The position numbers were made by a program, and so were the translations under genes. The notes below the pieces were generated by a model. It worked only from the letters and a program-made list of their open reading frames with translations, had not been told where the DNA came from and ran no database searches. Positions 1-8,051 of a DNA stretch of 48,371 bases are shown piece by piece. The DNA lies in assembly GCA_017475765.1 (NCBI GenBank), contig JAFVEY010000053.1, forward strand, positions 1 through 48,371, written 5' to 3'. How positions within the stretch are numbered: the first letter of the stretch is position 1; each line of letters opens with the position of its first letter. The stretch is from Clostridia bacterium (GTDB lineage: Bacteria; Bacillota; Clostridia; Oscillospirales; Acutalibacteraceae).

Positions 1-515
1 TCCTTTACTGCAAAAGCACCCTTGCTGTCCTTTACATATACACGAATATCAAATGTACCTGTCGAGGACGGTTTGAAGGTGGCTGCTGTTGCCGAACCGA
101 ATTTTGTCCATGCGGTGGCGGTGTTTCTCTTGTAGTAAAATTCATAGGTATATGTACCTGTTCCGCCTGCGGCTGCGCCCTTTACGGTAACGGCTTCGCC
201 GACATTGAAACTGGTCTTGCTGACGGTACTGTTATTCACTAATGCGGCTTTTGCGGTCACGGTGAACTCTTTCACAGAAGAATTTCCTGCGCTGTCCTTG
301 GCAGTTACTTTGATGTCAAAAGTTCCTGCGGAGGACGGTTTGAAGGTTGCTGATGTTGCCGAACCGAATTTTGTCCATGCGGTGGCGGTGCTTCTCTTGT
401 AATGGAATTCATAGGTATATGCACCGTTGCCGCCTGCGGCTGCACCTTTTATCGTAACGGCTTCGCCAACGTTGAAGTTTGTTTTTGATACAGTTGAATT
501 ATTTTCAAGGGGTTT
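1..515 (-). repeat. Two Ig-like repeats in the CHAP hydrolase gene, near-identical to those at 3540-4600
   Basis: These are the C-terminal repeats of the CHAP hydrolase, in the same orientation as the copies 3.5 kb away. They form a substrate for homologous recombination that would delete the XRE gene and the hydrolase catalytic part. Confidence 0.85.
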
Positions 516-2879
516 TACATCAGTCTTCCATACAGCATAAAGCGTTGTATCTGCATTTGCTGTAAATTTATCTCCTGACTGATACTGCGCTGTTGTTGCA
601 TTTTTATCAGTACTCCAGCCAACAAATGTATAGCCTGTTCGAGTAGGTACTGTTGTGCTAAGTGTTATATCTTGTCCATAGGTTTTTGTTTGATTGCCTA
701 TTGAACCGCTGCCGCTGTTCATATCGTAGGAAACAATATATGTGTTTGCTTTCCAAATAGCATAAAGTATAACACTACTGTTAGCAGTATACTTTCCGCC
801 TGACTGGTACTGTGCTGTTGTAGCACTTGCATTTGTGTTCCAACCTACAAAGTCATATCCTATACGTGTTGGTTTGGTACTGCTCAATGTGAGGTCTTGT
901 CCGTAAGTTTTTGTTTGGTTGCTGATTGAGCCACTACCGCCGTTCATATTGTAGGAAACAATATATGTGTTTGCTTTCCAGATAGCATAGAGTGTAGCAC
1001 CGCTGTTAGCAGTATACTTTCCACCTGACTGATACTGTACTGTTGTAGCACTTGCATTTGTGTTCCAACCTACAAATTCATATCCTATGCGTGTTGGTTT
1101 GGTACTGCTCAATGTGAGATCTTGTCCGTAAGTTTTTGTTTGATTGCCTATTGAACCATTACCACCATTCATATTATACGAAACAATGTAATTGGGAACA
1201 ACAACTACAAACTCCTGAGAAAAAGTGTTGTTTCTTTCATAAAGCTGAATATTTGTTCCATTTTTTATTGAACCACTAGTTATATCAAGAGTGATATTGT
1301 TACAATACTTAGGAATTATATTATAGTTTCCACCTGATTTTACAAAATACCATCTTTGGGCATCAGTATTATTGTTGGCATATGTGCCAACATTTGTTCC
1401 ATTGCTAGTAACTTGTCCGGCAGCATCTAAACATTTTTTATTTTCTTCATTTGTTATCTTATAGTATAATCCGTCCGTTTTTTCAAAATGCCACAATTGA
1501 TTTTTTGAACCAGTTTCTATTGCTAACACTACATTATCATTTGTCTGTTCCAAAACCATGCCGCTATTTGCAATATATGCATAAAAGTCTGTTCCTATAT
1601 CTACTTTCTGTTCCTCGATAACTATAAATACTTGAGAAAAAGTGTTGTTTCTTTCATAAAGCTGAATATTTGTTCCATCATCCATATAACCGCCATATAA
1701 ATCTAAAGCAATATTTGAAGAATATTTGGGAATAATTATCAAATTATCTCCCGACTTTACAAAACACCATCTTTGAGCAGCAGTGTCATTACTTTTATAT
1801 GTACCCACATTCGTTCCATTGCTAGTACCTTGTCCGGCAGCATCCAACACTTTAAAGTTTTCTTTATTTGTGATTTTATAATACAATCCATCTATTCTTT
1901 CAAAATACCACAATTGATTTTGTGCACCTGATTCTGTCGATAATACTACGTTGTCATTGATTTGTGACAAAACTTTTCCGTTGTGACAAATCATAGCATA
2001 AAAATTTGTTCCTATATCAACTGGTTTAACTTTATTTGCCTGAATAAGTTCTTTTATTTTTGCCCTTGTACCTGCTCCTACAATACCATCTGCTGTTAAT
2101 CCATTATTTTTTTGAAAAGAAAGAACCACACTTTTTGTACTACTGCCATAAATTCCGTCAGTATTTAACGAATAACCAAGCATCGTAAGTGCTTTCTGTA
2201 CCCACTTTACATCATCACCTGTCATATATGGACTTTGAACTGAAAGATTTCTTGTGGGTTCAGGATATCCGATGTCAGGGTCAACAACAATCGAGCCAGG
2301 TGTTGATGTTCCACCAGAAGTATAGTTTGGTCTTATAAAATAGAGAAAATAATTTCCATAGTATCTGACCGTAGAAACCTTACTGGTATAAACACTATTA
2401 ACATAGCTTGTATTTCCACCAATAGAATAAATCTTACCTCCTGAAACATATCCAACAATTTCAACATGATTAGGAGATCCGTTTCTGTCATTTCCGTCAT
2501 AAAAAACGATATCACCCGGCTGTGCCTGCGATATGTTGGTATACTTTACACCACCAGCTTTTAATAGATTTGTTGTGAGTCCGTCAACATTTGCGTGTCT
2601 GGGGACAGCACTGCTTTGCCCTGCAAGTTCTGCACAATCACTAACAAAATTGGCGCACCATGCTTCACTATACCCTAGATTACTTCCTGTTTTTCCGATC
2701 TGAGCCTTAGCAATATTCAGAATATCAGCAGCACCATTTCCTGTTAATGTATAATTTCTGCTGAAATTGGCTGTACGATTTTGAGTAGCATAAACTGCTA
2801 TGCCATTCAAACTAAAAAAACAGCCGAGCATAATTGACAGCGCCAGCACAAACGACATTTTTGATTTCATTCTTTTCAT
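1..2879 (-). CDS. Secreted CHAP-domain peptidoglycan hydrolase with PG-binding, ricin-like and InlB-type repeats (3' end outside window)
   Basis: The frame stays open from an ATG at 2879 to the window edge (959 codons), so the C-terminus is missing; the paralogue at 3509-6211 suggests only about ten more residues. In order: signal peptide (1-31); CHAP amidase/endopeptidase domain (about 45-180) with candidate catalytic Cys75 in EAWCANFVSDC, His138 in NHVEIVG and Asn156; PG_binding_1 repeat (about 212-278); two ricin-B-like beta-trefoils (about 286-560, QLWYF/QRW motifs); three InlB/Flg_new-type repeats (about 563-788, YGQDLTLS and GY.FVGW motifs); and two Ig-like repeats of 89-90 residues at the end. 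Cleavage of the peptidoglycan peptide or amide bond outside the cell is inferred from the CHAP family. AGGAGG lies 7 bases before the ATG. The gene is divergent from an XRE regulator and has a palindrome inside its promoter. It is not an isolated phage lysin: there is no holin, and it has an export signal. Confidence 0.88.
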   Translation of the reverse strand, partial: MKRMKSKMSFVLALSIMLGCFFSLNGIAVYATQNRTANFSRNYTLTGNGAADILNIAKAQIGKTGSNLGYSEAWCANFVSDCAELAGQSSAVPRHANVDGLTTNLLKAGGVKYTNISQAQPGDIVFYDGNDRNGSPNHVEIVGYVSGGKIYSIGGNTSYVNSVYTSKVSTVRYYGNYFLYFIRPNYTSGGTSTPGSIVVDPDIGYPEPTRNLSVQSPYMTGDDVKWVQKALTMLGYSLNTDGIYGSSTKSVVLSFQKNNGLTADGIVGAGTRAKIKELIQANKVKPVDIGTNFYAMICHNGKVLSQINDNVVLSTESGAQNQLWYFERIDGLYYKITNKENFKVLDAAGQGTSNGTNVGTYKSNDTAAQRWCFVKSGDNLIIIPKYSSNIALDLYGGYMDDGTNIQLYERNNTFSQVFIVIEEQKVDIGTDFYAYIANSGMVLEQTNDNVVLAIETGSKNQLWHFEKTDGLYYKITNEENKKCLDAAGQVTSNGTNVGTYANNNTDAQRWYFVKSGGNYNIIPKYCNNITLDITSGSIKNGTNIQLYERNNTFSQEFVVVVPNYIVSYNMNGGNGSIGNQTKTYGQDLTLSSTKPTRIGYEFVGWNTNASATTVQYQSGGKYTANSGATLYAIWKANTYIVSYNMNGGSGSISNQTKTYGQDLTLSSTKPTRIGYDFVGWNTNASATTAQYQSGGKYTANSSVILYAIWKANTYIVSYDMNSGSGSIGNQTKTYGQDITLSTTVPTRTGYTFVGWSTDKNATTAQYQSGDKFTANADTTLYAVWKTDVKPLENNSTVSKTNFNVGEAVTIKGAAAGGNGAYTYEFHYKRSTATAWTKFGSATSATFKPSSAGTFDIKVTAKDSAGNSSVKEFTVTAKAALVNNSTVSKTSFNVGEAVTVKGAAAGGTGTYTYEFYYKRNTATAWTKFGSATAATFKPSSTGTFDIRVYVKDSKGAFAVK

Positions 2880-2934
2880 AGTAAAACCTCCTAGTATAGT
2901 GCATAGACTATAAATATTATATAAGTTTATAATA

Positions 2935-2963
2935 ATTATAGGACTATTTGTCCTAAAAGTCAA
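2935..2963 (-). promoter_or_regulatory. Sigma-A promoter of the CHAP hydrolase gene
   Basis: Read on the minus strand, TTGACT (2963-2958), a 17-base spacer and a perfect TATAAT (2940-2935) lie 56 bases upstream of the ATG at 2879. The spacer is filled by an inverted repeat (see next entry). Confidence 0.75.
2939..2955. promoter_or_regulatory. 17-bp palindrome, candidate operator of the XRE regulator
   Basis: TAGGAC-N5-GTCCTA has perfect 6-bp arms. It lies within the -35/-10 spacer of the hydrolase promoter and overlaps the first two bases of its -10 box, so a bound dimer would block RNA polymerase. It sits about 50 bp upstream of the divergent XRE gene and could also autoregulate that gene. 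Binding by the neighbour is inference from position. Confidence 0.55.
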
Positions 2964-3005
2964 TAGCTTACTTCATATTATTTTATAATCTAACTGGTGA
3001 TATCT

Positions 3006-3209
3006 GTGAAATTAAGAATAAGAGAACTCCGTGAGGATCACGATCTGACACAGTCGCAAATATCAAAAATGCTGATGTGTGACCAGTCACTTTATTCCAA
3101 ATACGAACGTGGAGAACGAGAAATACCGCTCGCATTGCTTATCAAAATAGCAGATTATTATGATGTCACTCTTGATTATCTGACTTATCGCTCCGATGTT
3201 CCATGCTAG
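3006..3209 (+). CDS. Small XRE/Cro-CI family DNA-binding regulator
   Basis: The product is 67 aa and almost entirely a helix-turn-helix_3 domain (LRELRE, LTQSQISKML, YSKYERGER, IADYYDVTLDYL), with no sensor or oligomerisation extension. I chose GTG at 3006, because GGTGAT, matching the 16S anti-Shine-Dalgarno, lies 4 bases upstream; a GTG at 2997 in the same frame has no ribosome site. TATAAT at 2984-2989 is a possible -10, but no good -35 is seen. It is divergent from the CHAP hydrolase and separated from it by the palindrome at 2939-2955, so it probably represses that gene and possibly itself. Proteins of this size are common in Clostridia as stand-alone regulators. The fold is certain from sequence; the target is inferred. 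Confidence 0.85.
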   Translation: MKLRIRELREDHDLTQSQISKMLMCDQSLYSKYERGEREIPLALLIKIADYYDVTLDYLTYRSDVPC

Positions 3210-3267
3210 ATTACAATATCAGAAACCAAGTCAACATCAGCGGCAAAAAATAAATTGACACTCAAAT

Positions 3268-3306
3268 AAAAGCCTTGCTCGAATCAATACGATTGAGTAA
3301 GGCTTT
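3268..3306 (+). terminator. Stem-loop after the XRE gene
   Basis: AAAGCCTT...AAGGCTTT arms with a near-complete inner stem (CTCGAATC against GATTGAG) and a 5-base loop. There is no clear T-run, so it may be an RNA structure or a weak terminator. This and the next hairpin are the only structures I see in the gene-free stretch 3210-3508. Confidence 0.4.
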
Positions 3307-3404
3307 GATATTGTAAAATAAAGTGTTTAAGGGAGAGATTGATAAGATCTGACAGGATTTTTTATAAATTCTTTATTCAAAAAATACAAATCATATCTAA
3401 AGTT

Positions 3405-3444
3405 AAATTGGCAGCCACACAATCTAAGGTATGGCTGCCAATTT
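3405..3444. terminator. Bidirectional terminator between convergent XRE and CAP-protein genes
   Basis: Perfect 13-bp stem (AAATTGGCAGCCA with TGGCTGCCAATTT) around a 14-base loop. T-rich tails follow on both strands, and the two flanking genes end towards it. Confidence 0.8.
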
Positions 3445-3508
3445 TCATATTGTAATGATGCTTCTTTCAACAACAAAAATGATATTGTTTGATAAATATA
3501 TGATTCAA

Positions 3509-6211
3509 TTATCCTGCCTTTGCAGTCAATGTGAAATCCTTTACTGCAAAAGCACCCTTGCTGTCCTTTACATATACACGAATGTCAAATGTACCTGTCG
3601 AGGACGGTTTGAAGGTAGCTGTTGTTGCTGAACCGAATTTTGTCCATGAGGTGGCGGTGCTTCTCTTATAATAGAATTCATAGGTATAGGTGCCTGTGCC
3701 GCCTGTGGCTGCGCCTTTAATTGTCACGGCTTCTCCCACAGTAAAGTTTGTTTTGCTGACGGTGGTGTTATTTGACAAGCCTGCCGAATTAGCGATAAGG
3801 GTGAACTCTTTCACAGAAGAATTTCCGGCGCTGTCTTTGGCAATTACTTTGATATCAAATATTCCTGCGGAGGACGGTTTGAAGTTTGCTGATGTTGCCG
3901 AACCGAATTTCGTCCATGAGGTGGCTGTGTTTTTCTTGTAGTAGAATTCATAGGTATATGTACCTGTTCCGCCTGCGGCTGCACCCTTTACGGTAACAGC
4001 TTCACCAACAGTAAAGCTCGTTTTGCTGACGGTGGTATTATTTGACAAGCCTGCCGAATTGGCAATAAGAGTGAACTCTTTCACAGAAGAATTTCCTGCG
4101 CTGTCTTTGGCAGTTACTTTGATATTGAAAGTTCCTGCGGAGGACGGTTTGAAGGTGGCTGATGCTACCGAGCCAAACTTTGTCCATGAGGTGGCGGTGT
4201 TTCTCTTGTAATGGAATTCATAAGTATAGATAACTGTGCCGCCTGCGGCTGCGCCCTTTACAGTCACAGCCTCGCCAACATTGAAGCTGGTCTTGCTAAC
4301 GGTACTGTTATTCACTAATGCGGATTTTGCGGTCACGGTGAAATTCTTTACTGCCGAAGCGCCTGTGCTGTCCTTAGCATACACTCTGATGTCAAAAGTT
4401 CCTGCCGATGATGGCTTGAAGGTCGCTGCCCCAGCCGAACCAAATTTTGTCCATGAGGTGGCGGTGCTTCTCTTGTAGTAGAATTCATAGGTATATGTAC
4501 CGCTGCCGCCTGCGGCTGCACCCTTTACGGTCACGGTTTCGCCAACATTAAAGGTTGTTTTGCTGACGGTGGTATTGTTTGTAAGAGCAGGGGTTACTGT
4601 GAGCGCAAATGTTTTTTCAGCCGTTTCACCTATGCTGTCTTTTATGGTGATTTTGATATCATAGCTGCCCGATGTTCCCGGTTTAAAAGTTGTGCTTGAA
4701 GCTGTACCAAATTCTGTTCCGATTTTTGTCCAATCTTTATCATCGGATTTTTTATAATAATATGCGTATGTATAGCCGCCTGCGCCGCCGGCTGCCGAGC
4801 CTGTGAGCAATACACTTTCTCCTGCTATGATCTTTGCTGTACTGATAGATGATGTATTTACCAATTCGTCAGCAACCATTAGTGTAAAGATTTTTTCATC
4901 GGTATTTCCTGCCGAATCCTTTGCAATAACCTTAAAATCATATTCTCCAGCAGAAGGCATTGTCAACCCAAGGATTTTATTCGTAGAATCAACATCTGCA
5001 AGATAAACCCATGAATCCGTATTCTTTATTTTATAATACCACTCAAATGAAATATTTCCGACATATCCGTCAGCCTTGCTGTATAGTTTTACCTTTTCTC
5101 CTTTATTAATAATATTCTTGTCAATATATGACTTGTTTTCAAAGCTATAATATGAAAAGAAGTCAATGCTGTACTCCAGATCAACTGAACGGGAGTTGGC
5201 ATCCTTGAGTCCTGAAACGCTGACCGTATATGATTTGTCGAGATAATTATCCGATGTAACCGAAGGAGCGGTAAAGCTGAGAATAGTACCCCAGTATTTT
5301 GTATCATACAGACCGCTGCTGCTGGTGCGGGTCTCTGTTTTTCCTGTCGAATTATCGGTTATCTTTACGGTTATATCGCTGAGATTTGCATAGCTGACCT
5401 TATCAGTATTGAGGGTTATTGTCCACGGAGCTTTTACAGACAAATCGTCAGACGGAAAATATCCGGGAGCAGGCCATGTATATGCTGCCTCATCATTCCC
5501 GATCTGAGATTTTCCTGTCGGATTTGCTATATTTTTATAGACAACTGTCTGACAGCTTGAAGTGACATTGCTGCTGTCGGTATACATTCCGTAACCTAAC
5601 AGATAGCCGTTTCTTGTAAAGAACATATCTCTGTGTCCCGGAACAGTATAGCCGTCATCATTCAGCCAAAGCCTTAATGTATAAAGAAGCGAGTCTTGTC
5701 CTGTCGCACCGTTTGTTTTTGCAATGCTGCTTTTGGATGTGCCGAGGATAGCATCATTATAAAAGCTGCTGCTCATATCTGACGGCTGATCCGGATAGTG
5801 ATCAAAATTAGAAACACTCAGAAGCACCGATCCTTTAGCATCATAATCCCATGTACTGCTGCTGTCATCAAGAAGTTCAAATCCCGAATAGCCTCCAAGC
5901 CAGCGGTAATAATTTGAAAGTCTGAGAACATTCTGCTTTGTTTCGCCGGTCATTGTTGACGGAACATAATTACCGTTTGTGTTATTACCTATTGTTGCAT
6001 AAATCGGAGCGGAAAGATCTGTCGGCTGCGATTTATTAAAATTTTCAATGATTTCCTCTTTTGTGCGCTGATATACGCTTTCATCATTGAGATTGATTAC
6101 ATTTGCCGAGGCTGCTGCATAGGATGTCAACCCATGAAAGGTAGGAACAACAGAAAGCAGCATCAAAGCTGAAAGTGTTGCTGAGAGCGGCTTGACGTAT
6201 GTTTTTTTCAT
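3509..6211 (-). CDS. Secreted CAP (SCP-like) domain protein with six C-terminal Ig-like repeats
   Basis: The 900-aa product has a signal peptide (about 1-33) and a CAP/SCP-like extracellular domain (about 60-265; LSNYYRWLGGY, HYPDQPSDM, VPGHRDMFF, WPAPGYFPSD). An Ig-like stretch follows, then six repeats beginning near residues 370, 455, 545, 634, 724 and 814. The last four are nearly identical, with a period of 89-90 residues and signature NNTTVSK...TYEFYYK...SWTKFGSA...FKPSS.GTFDI. The repeats resemble triple-tyrosine or PKD-type modules and probably act as a wall- or ligand-binding stalk; CAP domains are usually extracellular with varied roles, so no enzymatic activity is claimed. AAGGAG precedes the ATG. 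The final two repeats match the C-terminus of the CHAP hydrolase at 1-2879 almost base for base. It is monocistronic, with its own promoter and the terminator at 3405-3444. Confidence 0.87.
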   Translation of the reverse strand: MKKTYVKPLSATLSALMLLSVVPTFHGLTSYAAASANVINLNDESVYQRTKEEIIENFNKSQPTDLSAPIYATIGNNTNGNYVPSTMTGETKQNVLRLSNYYRWLGGYSGFELLDDSSSTWDYDAKGSVLLSVSNFDHYPDQPSDMSSSFYNDAILGTSKSSIAKTNGATGQDSLLYTLRLWLNDDGYTVPGHRDMFFTRNGYLLGYGMYTDSSNVTSSCQTVVYKNIANPTGKSQIGNDEAAYTWPAPGYFPSDDLSVKAPWTITLNTDKVSYANLSDITVKITDNSTGKTETRTSSSGLYDTKYWGTILSFTAPSVTSDNYLDKSYTVSVSGLKDANSRSVDLEYSIDFFSYYSFENKSYIDKNIINKGEKVKLYSKADGYVGNISFEWYYKIKNTDSWVYLADVDSTNKILGLTMPSAGEYDFKVIAKDSAGNTDEKIFTLMVADELVNTSSISTAKIIAGESVLLTGSAAGGAGGYTYAYYYKKSDDKDWTKIGTEFGTASSTTFKPGTSGSYDIKITIKDSIGETAEKTFALTVTPALTNNTTVSKTTFNVGETVTVKGAAAGGSGTYTYEFYYKRSTATSWTKFGSAGAATFKPSSAGTFDIRVYAKDSTGASAVKNFTVTAKSALVNNSTVSKTSFNVGEAVTVKGAAAGGTVIYTYEFHYKRNTATSWTKFGSVASATFKPSSAGTFNIKVTAKDSAGNSSVKEFTLIANSAGLSNNTTVSKTSFTVGEAVTVKGAAAGGTGTYTYEFYYKKNTATSWTKFGSATSANFKPSSAGIFDIKVIAKDSAGNSSVKEFTLIANSAGLSNNTTVSKTNFTVGEAVTIKGAATGGTGTYTYEFYYKRSTATSWTKFGSATTATFKPSSTGTFDIRVYVKDSKGAFAVKDFTLTAKAG
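3540..4600 (-). repeat. Four tandem, near-identical Ig-like repeats encoded in DNA (period about 267-270 bp)
   Basis: In-frame tandem repeats within the CAP-protein gene. Their DNA, not just their protein, is conserved, and the same units recur at 1-515. Over the first 78 bases of the window compared with 3537-3614 I count one difference. Recent duplication or gene conversion is likely. Confidence 0.85.
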
Positions 6212-6280
6212 TTTTATCTCTCCTTTTTTATAACTGTATTTAGTCAGTTTATACTTAAACTTTTGAATACCTGCAAATTA

Positions 6281-6309
6281 ATTATACAACATTTATACTA
6301 ATTTAACAA
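6281..6309 (-). promoter_or_regulatory. Sigma-A promoter of the CAP-protein gene
   Basis: Minus strand TTGTTA (6309-6304), 17-base spacer, TATAAT (6286-6281), about 70 bases before the ATG at 6211. Direct repeats of AATACCTG (plus strand, 6266-6273 and 6308-6315) lie on either side. Confidence 0.6.
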
Positions 6310-6350
6310 TACCTGTAATTGAAATTTTTAAGTTTCTGTTGCTAAAATAT

Positions 6351-6382
6351 AAAAACGGACTGATTTTGACCAGTCCGTTTTT
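6351..6382 (-). terminator. Terminator of the RpiR-flavoprotein-DUF6483 operon
   Basis: Perfect 12-bp stem AAAAACGGACTG with CAGTCCGTTTTT, 8-base loop, immediately after the stop of the gene at 6384-6794, with a U-run in the minus-strand transcript. Confidence 0.85.
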
Positions 6383-6383
6383 A

Positions 6384-6794
6384 TCAATATTCCGATCTGT
6401 CACCTTGTCCGAAAACATCGATCGGAACTCCCAAAAGCGACATTATTTCTATATACCCGTCATAGATTTCTTCTCTTGAAAAATCAGCAGTTTCAAGTTC
6501 GGCATCAGACAAAGAATTGAGTCTTGAATAAAAGTCAGATGCAAGCTCAATATATTTATCTGAATATTCCATATTATCAAAAAGCATATCCTCTGCCTCA
6601 CCTATTCTGCTTTCCTGTATCATATGGCAAAGCGCCAGATGAAGCTCATCGGTTTTTTTCAGGGAATCGCTGTCATTAACATTTCCTACGATTTCATATT
6701 TGACTTCACTTTCCTTTTTGCTGAATACCACATTAGCTACAAAACGAGTCAGCATTTCTATCTGTCTCATCATCCAATCATCCTGAAAACCCAT
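6384..6794 (-). CDS. DUF6483 family protein
   Basis: A 136-aa cytoplasmic, mostly helical and acidic protein with no signal peptide or membrane segment. The N-terminus MGFQDDWMMRQIEMLTRFVANVVFS and the Tyr/Asp-rich helices (LASDFYSRLNSL, EEIYDGYIEIMSLLG) fit what I recall of DUF6483, a Firmicutes family of unknown function. AAGGAGA precedes the ATG. It is the last gene of the operon with the RpiR regulator and flavoprotein, 24 bases after the flavoprotein stop, and a strong terminator follows. No function can be assigned; the family call is from memory of its N-terminal pattern. Confidence 0.65.
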   Translation of the reverse strand: MGFQDDWMMRQIEMLTRFVANVVFSKKESEVKYEIVGNVNDSDSLKKTDELHLALCHMIQESRIGEAEDMLFDNMEYSDKYIELASDFYSRLNSLSDAELETADFSREEIYDGYIEIMSLLGVPIDVFGQGDRSEY

Positions 6795-6818
6795 TTGTTG
6801 TCTCCTTTACACAAAAAT

Positions 6819-8051
6819 CTAAGCATGACTCATCGCAGCGCTGTGTCCTGTTGAAAAGGCTGCCTGAAGATTGAAACCGCCCGTATAGCAGTCATAATCG
6901 ATGATTTCTCCTGCAAAGTACAATCCCTTTACAAGTTTCGACTGCATTGTTTTCGGGTCGATCTCCTTTGTGCTTACACCGCCCGATGTGACAATTGCTT
7001 CATCAATAGGACGGAAATCCGTTATGGTGCGTTTCATTCTCTTAAGCAGATCAACAACGATTCTTCTCTCGACTTTTGTGATCTCGCTGCAGCGTTTTGA
7101 AGCGGGAATTTTGGACAGCTTTATAAAATCCTCTATCAAACCTCTCGGCATTAACGAAGCTAGAACGACCTTATATTCTCCCGAATGAGCTGCGGATATC
7201 TCACGAACAAGTCTTGCGTCCAGCTTTTCATCAGACAAAGCCGGTTTCAGATCAAGCTCCAGTCTGTATCTTCCTCTTTCCATATTTTTGATATGAGCGG
7301 AAGCACTTCTGACCGTTGCCCCGGAAAGTCCCCAGCGTTTGAGTTCAGCCTCTCCGAAATCGGTGTATAATGTTTTGTTCTTTTTTGTATCAATCAGTTT
7401 TATGGATATATTTTTCAGAAGCAGTCCATCTGCATCATATCCGAAGTGTTCTTCGGTTTCCAAAGGAACAAGCGATGGTCGCAGAGGAATAATAGTATGT
7501 CCTGCTTTTTTTGCAAATTTGTATCCATCACCCGTTGAACCGGTAAGCGGATACGACTTTCCTCCTGTGGCTATGACAAGTTTTGTACATTCCATTATTT
7601 CACCGTTTTCAAGCACAACCCCATTTATCCGATCGTCCGAAATGACAATATCCTTTACAACTGCGTGTATGATTTTACAGCCTGCTTTTTCCGATATTCT
7701 AAGAAGTGTGTCCACAACATCGGCAGCTCTGTCGGAAACAGGAAATACCCTGTTTCCCCTTTCTGTCTTAAGCGGAAGTCCGTTGCTTTCAAAAAAGTCT
7801 ATCACGTCCTTGGGAGCAAATTCCGACAAAGCGCTGAAAAGAAATCTGCCATTTGTCGGGGTATTGGCTATTACCGTCCGCTCATCACAGTTGTTGGTAA
7901 TGTTGCAGCGTCCTTTCCCGGTTATATACAGTTTTCTGCCTATTTTTGCATTTTTTTCAATAACAGTCGCATCCTCACCGTTCTGTGCCGAAAAAATACC
8001 TGCTGCCATTCCGGCTGCACCGCCGCCGATTATAACGGTTCTTTCTCTCAA
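6819..8051 (-). CDS. HI0933/BaiN-type NAD(P)/FAD-dependent oxidoreductase
   Basis: The 410-aa flavoprotein opens with an ADP-binding Rossmann motif (VIIGGGAAGMAAG, residues 6-18) and ends with the family's FAD motif (LYFAGEIIDYDCYTGGFNLQ, about 373-392), followed by AFSTGHSAA. Length and both motifs fit the HI0933-like family, annotated as aminoacetone oxidase family or BaiN-like; the physiological substrate of this copy is unknown. The start is TTG at 8051: AGGAGG lies 7 bases upstream, and the codon overlaps the stop of the RpiR gene as TTGA, a translational coupling arrangement. It is co-transcribed with the RpiR regulator upstream and DUF6483 downstream. Confidence 0.88.
   Translation of the reverse strand: MRERTVIIGGGAAGMAAGIFSAQNGEDATVIEKNAKIGRKLYITGKGRCNITNNCDERTVIANTPTNGRFLFSALSEFAPKDVIDFFESNGLPLKTERGNRVFPVSDRAADVVDTLLRISEKAGCKIIHAVVKDIVISDDRINGVVLENGEIMECTKLVIATGGKSYPLTGSTGDGYKFAKKAGHTIIPLRPSLVPLETEEHFGYDADGLLLKNISIKLIDTKKNKTLYTDFGEAELKRWGLSGATVRSASAHIKNMERGRYRLELDLKPALSDEKLDARLVREISAAHSGEYKVVLASLMPRGLIEDFIKLSKIPASKRCSEITKVERRIVVDLLKRMKRTITDFRPIDEAIVTSGGVSTKEIDPKTMQSKLVKGLYFAGEIIDYDCYTGGFNLQAAFSTGHSAAMSHA

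Noticed and set aside
563-1190. Flg_new-type repeats as evidence for flagella
   Set aside because: Despite the family name, these are InlB-type extracellular repeats; no flagellar gene is present.
1-2879. CHAP hydrolase as a prophage lysin
   Set aside because: It has an export signal, PG-binding and lectin-like domains; no holin, capsid or integrase gene lies nearby.
2939-2955. Palindrome as a LexA (SOS) box
   Set aside because: Gram-positive LexA sites read GAAC-N4-GTTC; this is TAGGAC-N5-GTCCTA with different arms and spacing.
3540-4600. Regular repeats that might suggest a CRISPR array
   Set aside because: The period is 267-270 bp, in frame, and encodes homologous Ig-like domains; there are no short direct repeats with unique spacers.
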